From Serilophus lunatus (lineage: Eukaryota; Chordata; Aves; Passeriformes; Eurylaimidae), in the NCBI GenBank assembly GCA_013399895.1, contig VXBA01000387.1, positions 654,461 to 718,460 of the forward strand: 64,000 nt of DNA, written 5' to 3'. The notes under the pieces are model-generated. The model had not been told where the DNA came from and did not search any database. It saw only the letters and a list, made by a program, of their open reading frames with translations. Within the stretch, counting starts at the first letter, position 1. Each line of letters starts with the position of its first letter. A program made the translations under genes and the position numbers. Positions 38,508-49,388 of the stretch are shown one piece after another.

Positions 38508-40184
38508 GTACGCTGCTTCCCACGTCTCCAGATGGCTGTCTCAGCTGTCTTCTCAGCCGTAAGAGGTAGTTCAGGAACAGAAAGCCTGCACCTGCTGCTG
38601 AAAGAAACATGATTTTGTAGGTGCTTGGCGTCTGAGGAGTTCAATGTGCAATAAAAAGATAATTTATAGTAATCATAACAATCGCAGGTGAAACTTTGAG
38701 GTCTCTTACAGTCTGCTCTGGGGCAGAACGACCACATAAGCTGGTGACAAGTTCGCAGTCTCAAGGGCTGAGTAAATGACTGAACTGCAGTCCAAGGGCT
38801 ATCTGAGGTAATAATATGGCAAAGGGAATGCAAAGATCCGCCTTGCTTTAGCTAACACACATGAGTAAGTGCTAATGTACTTGCAAATTTTGTCTTCTCC
38901 CTTCCTTCCATACTTAGAGATCTTTAGCATGCACGCTAATAAGAGTAGATGAGTGGGTTTTTTTGCTTACTTATATTGTCTAAAAACAAGATATGGCTGT
39001 ACTTCATAGAAAACATAAGAGCTTGTTGGGTCAAATATGTCCGACATAACACATTTGAGCCCAGTAGAGCTGCATGGTATCCCCTGTGTCCAGCTATGCA
39101 AGAGATATCTTAGACACACATACAGCTCCCCACTGCCCCCAGGCCACCTCCATACATCAGGCATGTGAAGGCCCAAGCCCCTTTTCAAGCATCTTCCCGA
39201 CAAATGTATAGTGGGCAGGCTCCTGCAGGGGTGGAGAGCCTAGGCTGTGAGGTTAGATGCCTGCATTCCTACCTTTAGAAGCAAGGACTGATACCCTGAC
39301 TGCCTCTCAGGTTTGCTTGTTTTCTGCTAGTCCTTTGAGAGTGTATTTACAAATTAAATGAAAGAGATAACAGATGCTTTCACGTTATTTCACAGGGAAC
39401 TGAATGACAAAGTCAAGGAAGAGGAAAGGGAAAAAAGAGCTGTGTCTAAAGAGTGTGTATCAATGGCTGGTGTTATCCTACATAGGCTCACAACTATGGT
39501 CCTGAGGGTTCCCCGTGCACTAATAAAGCCTGTCCTTTGGGCACAGAGTGTTAAACTAACACCCTTTTTCTTCTTCTCTTGAGTTTTCTGACAGAGAGTA
39601 AAGGATCCCAGAGCATTTTCCTTTTCCAAGTACTTGGTTTTACCCTCATGCCATTATTCCCTAGTTCCACCCAGCAGATTCCAAGGCTGTGTGTTGGCAA
39701 CTATGTAGCACATAGAGAAAAACATTTTTCCCAATCTACACTGCTCCTCTAGGTTTCAGACTTTGCAGGCAACACAACGGGTACATTAGCGAGCACAGTT
39801 GCAGGTCCAGGGATCCTCTCTTCTCTTGAGTAGTGTCTGTGGTTGCTGGTAGTACAAATATGCTCCCTGAAAATACTGGGAGTGGATGTGGCACCTCGTT
39901 CCTTTGCTATGCCGTGAACATACTTGAGATTTGAGGAAGTCTATGTGTGAGTGATGGACAACCTGGAGAAGGAAAATGAACCTTGGATTTGCTGAGGGGT
40001 TAGATCAAAGTCTGGTATAATTAATGGAGTCTTTCACTCGTTCTTGTTGGCTTTAAAGAAAAGCCCAAATGCTTTAGATGAGAATCTCTGGAACTCATTT
40101 CACCTAGCACCAAATATCTGAAAATTTGGAGTGAAGATAAATTGAACCATGTGTGCTCTCTTCCCCTTGTTCTTCCATATCCAG
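38508..40184. other. Non-coding DNA
   Basis: Nothing recognised apart from the tail of the long minus-strand open frame that ends at 38833, which I do not regard as a gene. Confidence 0.5.
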
Positions 40185-40249
40185 AGCACACTGCAGTCAA
40201 TATTTTTCATGGACGCACAGCTCTGCTTACACCTTCGTTCCTGCCAGAG
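40185..40249 (+). CDS. Splice-bounded segment, coding or non-coding exon
   Basis: This has the best pair of splice signals in the window. A long pyrimidine tract (40153-40182) ends in CCAG, and 65 bases later CAGAG is followed by GTAAGTCTG. All three frames are open, so sequence alone does not show which frame is used, or whether any is. The frame ending on a whole codon reads HTAVNIFHGRTALLTPSFLP plus E. That frame is in phase with 60062 but cannot follow 38507 directly. It could be a lncRNA exon, an alternative coding exon or a decoy. Confidence 0.3.
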
Positions 40250-42352
40250 GTAAGTCTGCTTCATTTTTAAAACATTGTCTGCTGAAGGACTTTAGGAACT
40301 ACTGACTAATGATTCTGTGACAGTCCAGACAGGTTAAGACCTGTGGGTTCAGTGAATGTCCTCCACACACCTGACAAGGAAGTGATTTTTCCCACTGTTT
40401 CACCCTAACGTGTGAACTATCTGATTTTTTTTCTCTTTTGTCTTCCTGCCCTGACACCACTGAAATGTCTAAAACTTTTTTCATTTATGATGAAAATTAA
40501 ATAAACAAATAAATAAACCCCTAGAATTCAAAGACTTCTTATTAAAGTTCTGAACATATGTTACCGAGGAAAAAAAATCTAAGTGAAATTGGCTGATAAA
40601 GTAAGAATCCCACAAAGGGCTGTTCTTCCAATCATCCGGTATTTCTCCTGTAATTTCCTCGGAGATTGTGGAATGATTTTCCAGATGTCTCTGTTCCTTC
40701 CAGGTGGCGTGTTCAACATGATTTGGAACAAAGCCAATCTTATGCTTCTTCCTATGCAGGCAAGATGATATTGTGCAAGGTACACATATGTACATACTTT
40801 CACATTTTTGGAAACATAAATAACAGGTTTCTTTAATTGTGCAAGTAAAGCACAACTTAGAGGAAGAGTGTGTTTTTTTGAGAGATTGGCAAAAGAGCTC
40901 TGTTTGAGAAAAGCGATTTTTCTGATCAGTAAGAAGAAAACTAAGGGCAGTTTTTCTATCGGAGCATTTTTAAGGGGTCAGTAGGTGGTACAGCTTCCTA
41001 TTGCTCTCTAGTTTGACTCATATAAGTCCTGTTTAGCCTCAAAGCTATTTTGATTCCCTCCCAAATGCTGTTCCTTCTTGCTCACCTGTTAAATATAGGC
41101 TCAGAACCAGGGCTTCGGGGAGTGAGGCTTCTTCTGAGTCAAAACACCAATGGCAAATGAAAATAGAAAAAGTAAGTTTGGGTCAGTATATTGGATCAGG
41201 CCTAAAACCTCTGACACCTACAAAAGAACAGCCTGTGACATACTGGATGGTTTCTCAAAGGACAAGTCTGCTCCTCTGTCCCCCCCATTTTCATCCTGCG
41301 AATTTACTGCTTCACTGTAAATGAAAATCATCTTTACTTTTGGTACTGGCTCACAGTTCTGCTCTGCGTTATCAGAGAGTAGTATCAATTGCCCCTGACT
41401 TTCCGCAGTAGAAGGATACAGTAGTGTAAATGCCATGGGTGGATTTTAATAGCTATTATTTTTAAAAGATGAAGGGGATTCTTGCTTGAAGGACAGACAG
41501 AACTGGACTTTGGCTATGTCAGAGAGAGATGACCACTGACCTTGAGCAGGTTTCTGTTTTGTGTCCTCTGAGAAGTGATGTCAGCAGGAGCAGTAATGAA
41601 CTATTGTGTTTTAAGATGAAAGAAGAATAGAAGGAATATCCCCTCTCTGTGTTGGCTCCTGTGCTATCTTTAAATACCTCCTGCACACCAGCATCACAAG
41701 CTAAGCGTAAGTGATGTACCTTGGGTCTACATTGCTTCAGCTCTACAGTTTACTACTGCAATTCCCTCAGCTCAGACTCTATGTACATGTTTTTGCCATT
41801 TTCACTCATGTTTTTTCTATCAAATTCCAGCCTTTAAATGGACAAGTTTTTCCAACAAAGTGCCCAAATGTTGTTGCAGAGACATTTCCCTTCCTTCAGT
41901 TATAAGTGGGATTTTTCAGAAAAACTTAATCTTGTGCTGTCAAAAAGACATTGCTTTAATTTAAAATTTATATCACCAATGGGAAGCAAAAGACTCATCA
42001 TTTGTCTGTGATGCCCACCAGAAATGTGGCCACAAGTCTGCTACCCTGTGTGAACATAGGTAATTGTCAAAGAATATTAGGAAATTTAGAATGAGAAAAT
42101 TTCTAGAAATTTTAAAATTTCCCCCCGTGTTTTTCAACTTAGGTTCAGAAGACTTCCCAGCTCCATAAGTATGAGAACACCAGAACGATGCACTACAATA
42201 TTAACCTTTTACATATTTTGCCCTTTTTATGATAACCCTTTCTTCCATGCTTCCCTGGAGCTTTGCCTGCATTTCACACATTTCTATCATATTTCTAGTG
42301 CAATAGTCTGTGCTTCCTTCAACAACCCAAGCCAATTCAAACATACAAATAT
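40250..42352. other. Non-coding DNA
   Basis: A minus-strand frame at 40481-40855 (124 codons) has no family resemblance that I can defend. Donor-like strings near 41090 (minus) and 41707 (plus) lack partners. No repeat family recognised. Confidence 0.5.
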
Positions 42353-42419
42353 AAACATACATATATATATATACATATGTGTATGTATGTATCTATATTT
42401 ATATATCTATCTCTATCTC
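42353..42419. repeat. TATA/TATG-rich microsatellite
   Basis: Imperfect alternating TA and GTAT/CTAT units over about 65 bp. Confidence 0.85.
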
Positions 42420-45400
42420 AGTACTGAAACAGGAGATTGGCATAATTTTCACTTGGTATCTTTTGTTCTGGGGAACATGCTGAAAGCAACATTTTGCCTA
42501 GAACTGCTTTGGTTTGGACAACTAGGCTTTCCAGTAAGTGTGTCATGCATCTTCTCCAGCTGAGGATGTTTAAAAGTTGGATGTCTAAGCTGGTCATTCT
42601 AATATTCCTTTATTATTATTTTGGATATATAAACACATTCTGAGGGCAATTAATCTAGCTTTTCTTACACACTTATTTTTGGCTGCAATGAAATGACTTC
42701 TGGATATGGCTGTTCTTCTTTGTTGTTAGAATACCCTGATTAAACAAGTGGCCTTTAGAACACTCGAAGCAAGGAAGATGAATCTGAATTTGCAGAAAAT
42801 GCCCTGTTACAGACATATATATGGTAGTCCCTTTGCCTAGTTGCCTGGTATCTGCTGGATCCTGGACATTGTTCAAGGGCAAGTAAGACCGTACCTTTAC
42901 ATCTGAGAGCAGTGGGGAGAAAACAACAGGATGCCACCTGCAATACATAACTTGCCTGGAAGTGCTGCTGAAGGGCCAGAAAATTTGGAAACTGCTTCCT
43001 AACAAGTCATCAAAGAGAGCACTGGAAACAGACTATATTTATGTCTAAACACCTCTCTTTCATTTGCACCTCAGGTTTATTTCCCCAGAGTTTGCAACAG
43101 CCGGGTTCTAATTTTGGATACGTGACTATCTTTTACTGAGACGGTCACCAAGAACACGAGACTGACAATAAGTTTCTGGATGTGGGAATCAGCAACAAAT
43201 TACTTTTTGAAAGTAATTTGAGCAACACTGAGTAGCTGATGGATTCAGGCCACAAACACTTTCACCTGAATCAAGACAACCTCCAAAACAAATACACCAG
43301 ACTGGAAGAAAAGTGCCTTGTTATTCTGGAGGGTTAGTTGGGTCACTGAGCATAGTTATTGTCCTTACAGATAGAAAAACATACAAAGAAGCATAGATAG
43401 CAAGAGACACATTATATGGTCCAGGGAGAAAAAGGGTGTAGAAGGAAGTGCTGAGGACACTTGACTTACTCTAGTGATTTGAGATCTTAAAAGAAAACTA
43501 AATGGGAGCCCAGAAAGATGAGGGATGAGAGAAGAAAGTGCAGTGAGTTTGGCATCTCTGATCTCAGCTGAAACTGTAGTGAATGTGAAAAGCACCTCAA
43601 GCTGCAGATAGTCCCTCTACGTCAGTGAAGAAAGGACAGTAAGAACACTGACCAGTATTTCCACCTTGGCATTTACTCCTCAAGAAGCACACCAAGCGTT
43701 CTACCCCAAGACAGGAATAAAATCTGTTATTTCCCTTCTCCTTCTGCAGAAAGGAGGAATGACCTTGTGAAAACAGACTCCTGAATGAGAAGATCAAATG
43801 TTTTGATGCCTATGGGGCCATTCTCTTTCCCGAAGAGCACCTTGTGCTGACCTGATCCTGCTCCCAGGGACAGGGTTGGCAACAAGTCCTCCTGAGTGGA
43901 GTAAGGACATACTGGCCCGCACACAAGCTCTTTGGAAAGCGCTGCTGATCTCATGCACCGCTGCCCAGCAGGAGGGGGCTGTCTCTCGGCAGGACCTCAG
44001 TGGCTACATCTACATTACTCTGAAAGGACACCATCTGGAGCAGCAGGAAACATGGCACACTCCACCTCCTGCAGACTGCCTGCCTGTGGAGGGTTTGTTT
44101 GGGCTTGCCTGGTAATGCTTTAGCCCTCCAGGTATCCCTGAGCATGTGAAGTCTTATGCAGTGTGACCGGAGTATACTTGACACACCTTGGGCCATTCTT
44201 GCAGGCTCATTATCTGCACAGAGGGTGATTTCCTGGTCTTGAGCTCTCAGGGCTACCCTGAACAGCCAGTGTAGACATCTTACATCAAGTGTTATTCAAT
44301 CCCACCTGTTCACAAGCAGTTCTTCTTGTCTTTTGGACGAGAAATCATTTTACATCTCTGTCCACCTGGGTCATTCCTCTCTCCTTTCCTCCTCCCAGCT
44401 ATGTAAAACTGCACACAACATCGGAGAAGAAAAAGCTGATTTGCCATTACTGATCAGAGTGTGGGTACACTGAATAAAATATGCTGTTTGTGACAGAAGG
44501 AGTCATCCAGCTAATTTGATAGCTCTGCTCTCAGGGGATTAAAATACCTCCTTCATCTCAGCAGAGAGTCTGTGTATGGAAAGAACCTGAATTAAAATCT
44601 ACCTTTTGCTTCAATGCCTTCAAAACACTTCTACCTCTCATGGGCAAAGCCAGACATAATCCTGGATTCAGTTCCCTCCCAGTATTGTTCAATTTGTTAT
44701 CTTGTCTTGTTTGTTTGTTCCACTTACTTGTTGTGTACCCCTGATAATCAAATAATCAAAATCTCTGGAGGAGGGGAGCATTCTCCCTGTTGCAATAGGC
44801 GGAGCTCTGCATGCACCCTGGTGCTCTCAGGCAGTCACCAGTCTCATGGATTTATGGTGATCCCCTACCTACAGCACCTGAATATATCCCATCTTTAGCT
44901 AGAAAGGTAGTTCATACTGAGATCTTTCTTTAAATACATAGTATTAGGTAAAGTAAATGAATCTCAGTTGGCTGTATCAAGGTAACTCAGGTAGTCTGTG
45001 GCAGAATAAGACAGAGTTTACACCAGCAATTAGTGCTCTCTCCAGCCTCAGGCTAGCACCCTTAACGTGAAACAAAAATATAAGGGCTACCAAATAGAAA
45101 GACACCACCTTTGCCTCATTCATCTTTTGAACCACAAATTGTAGGAGATGGGACGAATACTTCAGGGAAGAATCACAGCCTGCTTGCTCTGATTTTACGT
45201 TTTGTCTTAGGGATATACTTTTGGCCATAGTCAAAGATAGAACTCTAGGCAAGGCAGACTTGTCATTCTTGTGTTCCCTCCTACCTCAGATCTTGGATTA
45301 GTCACTTAGGGACAGCTTTTTATTGGCAACATTGTTCCCAACTTCTTTTATCAAGGTCACATTGGAAGTCTGTAAAAGGTCTGAGAATTAATTCTAAATT

Positions 45401-47007
45401 TCTCCAGTGAAATTTCTACACATTGGACTGTCCACTCCCTGATTCATGGCTGCTACAGCCATTTTCAACTGCAGACTATCAAACTTTTTCAGGAGCTGTC
45501 TCTGATCAGTTGATAGTGTTTTTGAAAAAAAAAAAAAAAAAAGAGGAGAACATGTCAAATAAATCCAAACAATAAATAAGCCAGCTGAAATCGAGGTCTG
45601 CTCATGGATATTCAGTAAGCTGCAAAAGAATCAAAATCTGTTGGATAAATTATTCATTGCAAATTATTTGTTCATCTTGACAGTCATAAAATTATACAAT
45701 CCATTAAAAAATAAAATAAAAAAGGTCCAGTCACAGTATTTGACTCCAGCCCTGTGCTACAGAGAAAAACTCACTAGGTTGGTATTTTTGATGAATAACG
45801 TGCCTGTGCCCTCATTGATGGGATTTGGGGATGTCCAGCAACTCTTAATTCAGCCTGGGAGATGAAGTACCGTACAGGTAGTCACTGACCGGCCCTGGAG
45901 TGATGGATTAGTCTGCTCGAAGAAAAGGAAAGGTGTGGAGACCACTACTGTCATGTAGCTCAAAGCCAAATCCACTCCACTTGATGCCAGTGGGCTCTGT
46001 TCAAAGGAGACTGTGTTACAACATCTCATGCTTCCACCTGTCTGTGGCCCTTTATGCTGTTGAACATTACTGTCATCCCACAGTGGTCCTGTTTTTAGGG
46101 GATCCTTGTGTGTCTGTTCCAACAGACAGCACAAACAGAAGTGTCCTGCTCAATTTCCACCCGTTTCTCTCCTCTCTCAGATACATATCTGGGACCTTTT
46201 ACCTGCACAACATGATAAATAAATCTGTCCCTATACAAGGGAGGCACACTGAGCTGTGCTGATAACTTATGGCTGGACACCCTCTTTGCATTGCCAAGTG
46301 TGGAGGGGTTGGACTTAGCTTGATAAGCACAGAGGCCATGTCAGCTGTCACTTTGGAGTGATTCACTCTACTTCTTTTGGCCCAAATCACTGAAAATACA
46401 TTCATACAGGAGAGCCCTTATCAACATAAAGAAAAGTGTAGCAGAGGAGTACAAGGTCCAGTGTAGCGAGTCCCATACCAGGATTTTATAGTCCACACAT
46501 GGACTGAAGCAAGAGGAGATGTCTTTCTTTACACACACAAACATTCACATGCACATATATATGGCTGTGTGTGTATGTGTACAAAGATCAGTGTGACCTC
46601 ATTGGTATTATAAAGAGTTGCAGAGTAAGAAAACAGAGAGTAGAAAATCTTTCTACAAAGGCAGAGAGCTTCTATTCTGTTTTATCCAGCATCTTACATA
46701 CTACCTTCACCACCATAGTGTTTATTTTTTCTTCTTAATTTTTCTCCTTTTTAAGGTTTGATCTGAGGCCAGGTTTTCTAATGAGTTCAGTGAAGGGATC
46801 AAAGGATCTAACCATCTGCCTAAAGAAAACAATAGTATTTCCAATTGCATGATGGTATCTGGCAGGGAAGGCAGATTGCAAGCTCCTTAGCTACATCATA
46901 GAAGAGATGGGAAGCACAATAGAGAAGGAAACCTTATCTAACCAGATGCCAGAAAAATTTCAAGTCTTCCAAAAGCCTGCCAATTTTTTTTTTGTTTTGG
47001 CAGCAAT
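42420..47007. other. Non-coding DNA with minor simple repeats
   Basis: An 18-base A-run lies at 45525-45542 and an imperfect CA/TG run at 46531-46582. A strong polypyrimidine acceptor at 44376-44398 precedes 24 open codons, a stop, and an AATAAA at 44473-44478, which looks like a tiny terminal exon and is discussed as a finding. No other gene signal. Confidence 0.5.
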
Positions 47008-47423
47008 GGAGAGGAGAGGAAAGGAGAGAGGAGAGGAGAGGAGAGGAGAGGAGAGGAGAGGACAGGACAGGACAGGACAGGACAGGACAGGACAGGACAG
47101 GACAGGACAAGACAGGAAAAGAAGAGGACAGACAAAAAATGTAAAGGAAAAGAAGAAGAAAGGAAGAAAAGAAGAAAAAAGGAAAGAAAAAAGGAAAGGA
47201 AAGGAAAGGAAAGGAAAGGAAAGAAAAGAAAAGAAAAGAAAAGAAAAGAAAAGAAAAGAAAAGAAAGGAAAGGAAAGGAAAGGAAAGGAAAGGAAAGGAA
47301 AGGAAAGGAAAGGAAAGGAAAGGAAAGGAAAGGAAAGGAAAGGAAAGGAAAGAAAAGAAAGAAAAGAAAAGAAAAGAAAAGAAAAGAAAAGAAAAGAAAA
47401 GAAAAGAAGAAAAAAAAGAAAAT
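47008..47423. repeat. Mosaic purine pentamer satellite
   Basis: About 416 bp built from related five-base units: GGAGA (47008-47060), GGACA (47060-47110), a mixed GAA-rich stretch (47111-47190), GGAAA (about 47191-47221), GAAAA (47222-47265), GGAAA again (47266-47350) and GAAAA again (47351-47407). Outside the GGACA block the + strand is almost pure purine. Frames through it are open on both strands and encode only low-complexity KERKGK- or SFLFFS-type strings, so none is a gene. Confidence 0.96.
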
Positions 47424-48640
47424 AGTTCAGTCATCTGAAAAGGATGAAGTAGATCTATTTATCCTCCTCCTAGAATGAGACTCTGTTGTACAAGGGGACA
47501 GGCAAGCAGAAGTCAGACAGACAGAACTTATTGGGATGAACTTGTGTATATCCAAGGCAGCTTCTCTGCTGCCCCATTTGTTCCATCTCTTGACAGATCC
47601 CATTAAACTGAACAGTGAACTAACTGGTTTGCCAAACCTGTTGCAAGGGATTGGAGGCTTACACAGTGATTACTTCTGGGGTGGGAGGAGTTGTTGAAAC
47701 AGTTTAGTGTTTGCTAGGACTTAACAGGTGGATTTTTAAAGGAGGGAGAACAATTTCAAATTTGCATCTTTAGACCCTTATTTGGACACTACCAAAAATC
47801 ACAAAACACACTCTCCTAATAGCGATGCCACTTTAATATGTCCAGGAATAAAAAGAAGGACTGAAAAGCTGCCAATCATTTTTGTGAATCTTGGCATGTA
47901 AATGTGTGTTCTCCAAACCACCATTCCTAAGTTAGCAAGAAAGATTAAAAAGAAACTTGGACTGTTAAACAGACTGCCATTTCTCTGTCATGGATTACTA
48001 TACAGCCATGGAGCTTACTTGTTAACCTCAGGATTAATTCGCAATTGGTACGACCATATCACTGCACATGACCATGCTACAAAGCACACAGAAATCTCAG
48101 GCAAATGTCCAGAAGCCTCGGATTCTATCACCCCACAGAAACAAAGGAGGTGAAAAATGTGGGTGTGGTGATCTTGCCTAAAGAGAGCTGATGGGAGTTC
48201 TTCTGTCTCCTTTCTGGCTGGTTTTGAAAAGACTACCAGTCACAGAGTCATCTTAGCCTTTTCTCCATATGATAATGAGATAGACAAGGTTGTGTCCCAA
48301 CCCTAGACATTGAAGATGTCACTTTTGCAACTATCTCTCTTTAGAAGAACACTCCAGGTTAGCAGAGTACTCGTGTTTTTTAATGTTGACATAAACCTCT
48401 TCCTCCTAGGCAGGTTAAAGGTACAGAAGGGCAAATGAGTTAAGCAGGGGCTTAGGAAAGAGGGAGATTCCAAATCCACAGCCCTAGAGAACAAGCTAAG
48501 CAAGAGGACCTTGTCAGGGCTTAATGTAGCATCGTCTTCCTGACTAGCTACTTGGCATTCTAGCAGGGTGGCTTAATTCTTTGCCTTTGATGAATCTTTA
48601 ATCTTGGCACCTTGTGGCTGAAGCTGGCACTAACTAGCAG
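47424..48640. other. Non-coding DNA, nothing recognised
   Basis: No gene, repeat family or regulatory cluster that I can support. Confidence 0.55.
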
Positions 48641-48850
48641 ATTCTGGCGATCAAAGTCATGCACTTAAATATTTCATTTATAAATAAAAAGCACTAAAAT
48701 AAAAAATAAAGACTTGTCTTCATAATAGCAATAAGGCAACTCCAGGGGGGTTGTTAGTGCCAATTAATCACACACTTGGGACTGGGGAGTAACTCCACTG
48801 CTCCTTGTAACTCTAATTGCCCTATGGGTGCAATTATCCGTACCCCACTC
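48641..48850. promoter_or_regulatory. Candidate enhancer with three homeodomain words
   Basis: CAATTAATCA at 48761-48770, CTAATTGC at 48813-48820 and CAATTATCC at 48831-48839 lie within 80 bp, next to an AT-rich shoulder (48660-48720). The pattern is suggestive of a homeodomain-bound element, but AT-rich DNA produces such words often. Confidence 0.25.
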
Positions 48851-49305
48851 TTCCTCTCCCTGTCCAGTCACACCTTATGGCTTAATTCTAGTGAGACTTT
48901 CTAGTTTTTAACCTCTGTTGCTCTAATCCACCCTCCCTGTGATCCAAGCTGGGAATGGAGCGTGATGAGGCTAACTCTTTTTCTCTGTCCAGCTGCAATG
49001 CAGGTGTATTCACACCTGATCCAGGCTGCCAGTGGGTACCCTCAGGGGAAGCCCCATGCAGCAGAAGAAAATTCATACGCAGTACCTTTTAGGATAGGCT
49101 CTGCAGCTCATGTCCATGAAGGCACATAATTCTCACCTCCTACTCACTACCTCAAACTTCCCACTGAAGCTGTAACCTCTACTCAGATCTTGGGGGCTGG
49201 ACTTGAGCCATGAAATTTTGAGCATGGAAAGGAGCCTCTCCATTGCTATTTGTGCTACTTTTGAACATTTGGAAAATACTATAACTAATCCTAGTAAAGA
49301 TACTC

Positions 49306-49307
<2 letters not shown>
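48851..49307. other. Non-coding DNA
   Basis: Nothing recognised. Confidence 0.55.
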
Positions 49308-49359
<52 letters not shown>

Positions 49360-49388
49360 TTGTTTTTTTTTTTTTTTTTTTTTTTTTT
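49308..49388. repeat. 81 bp poly(T) tract
   Basis: T-run broken only by GTTG at 49359-49362. It could be the poly(A) tail of a minus-strand retrocopy, but the bases to its right (49389 onward) show no recognisable transcript or SINE, so I call it a simple homopolymer. Frames through it give poly-Phe or poly-Lys and are not genes. Confidence 0.95.

Noticed and set aside
40481..40855. 124-codon minus-strand frame containing SEEITGEIPDDWKNSP
   Set aside because: The EIPDDWK string briefly recalled CR1 reverse transcriptase (the stretch before the fingers motifs), but none of the flanking CR1 residues are present and the rest is unrelated.
46907..47434. 172-codon plus-strand and 166-codon minus-strand frames
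   Set aside because: They are produced by the purine pentamer satellite; low-complexity Lys/Glu/Arg or Ser/Phe/Leu strings only.
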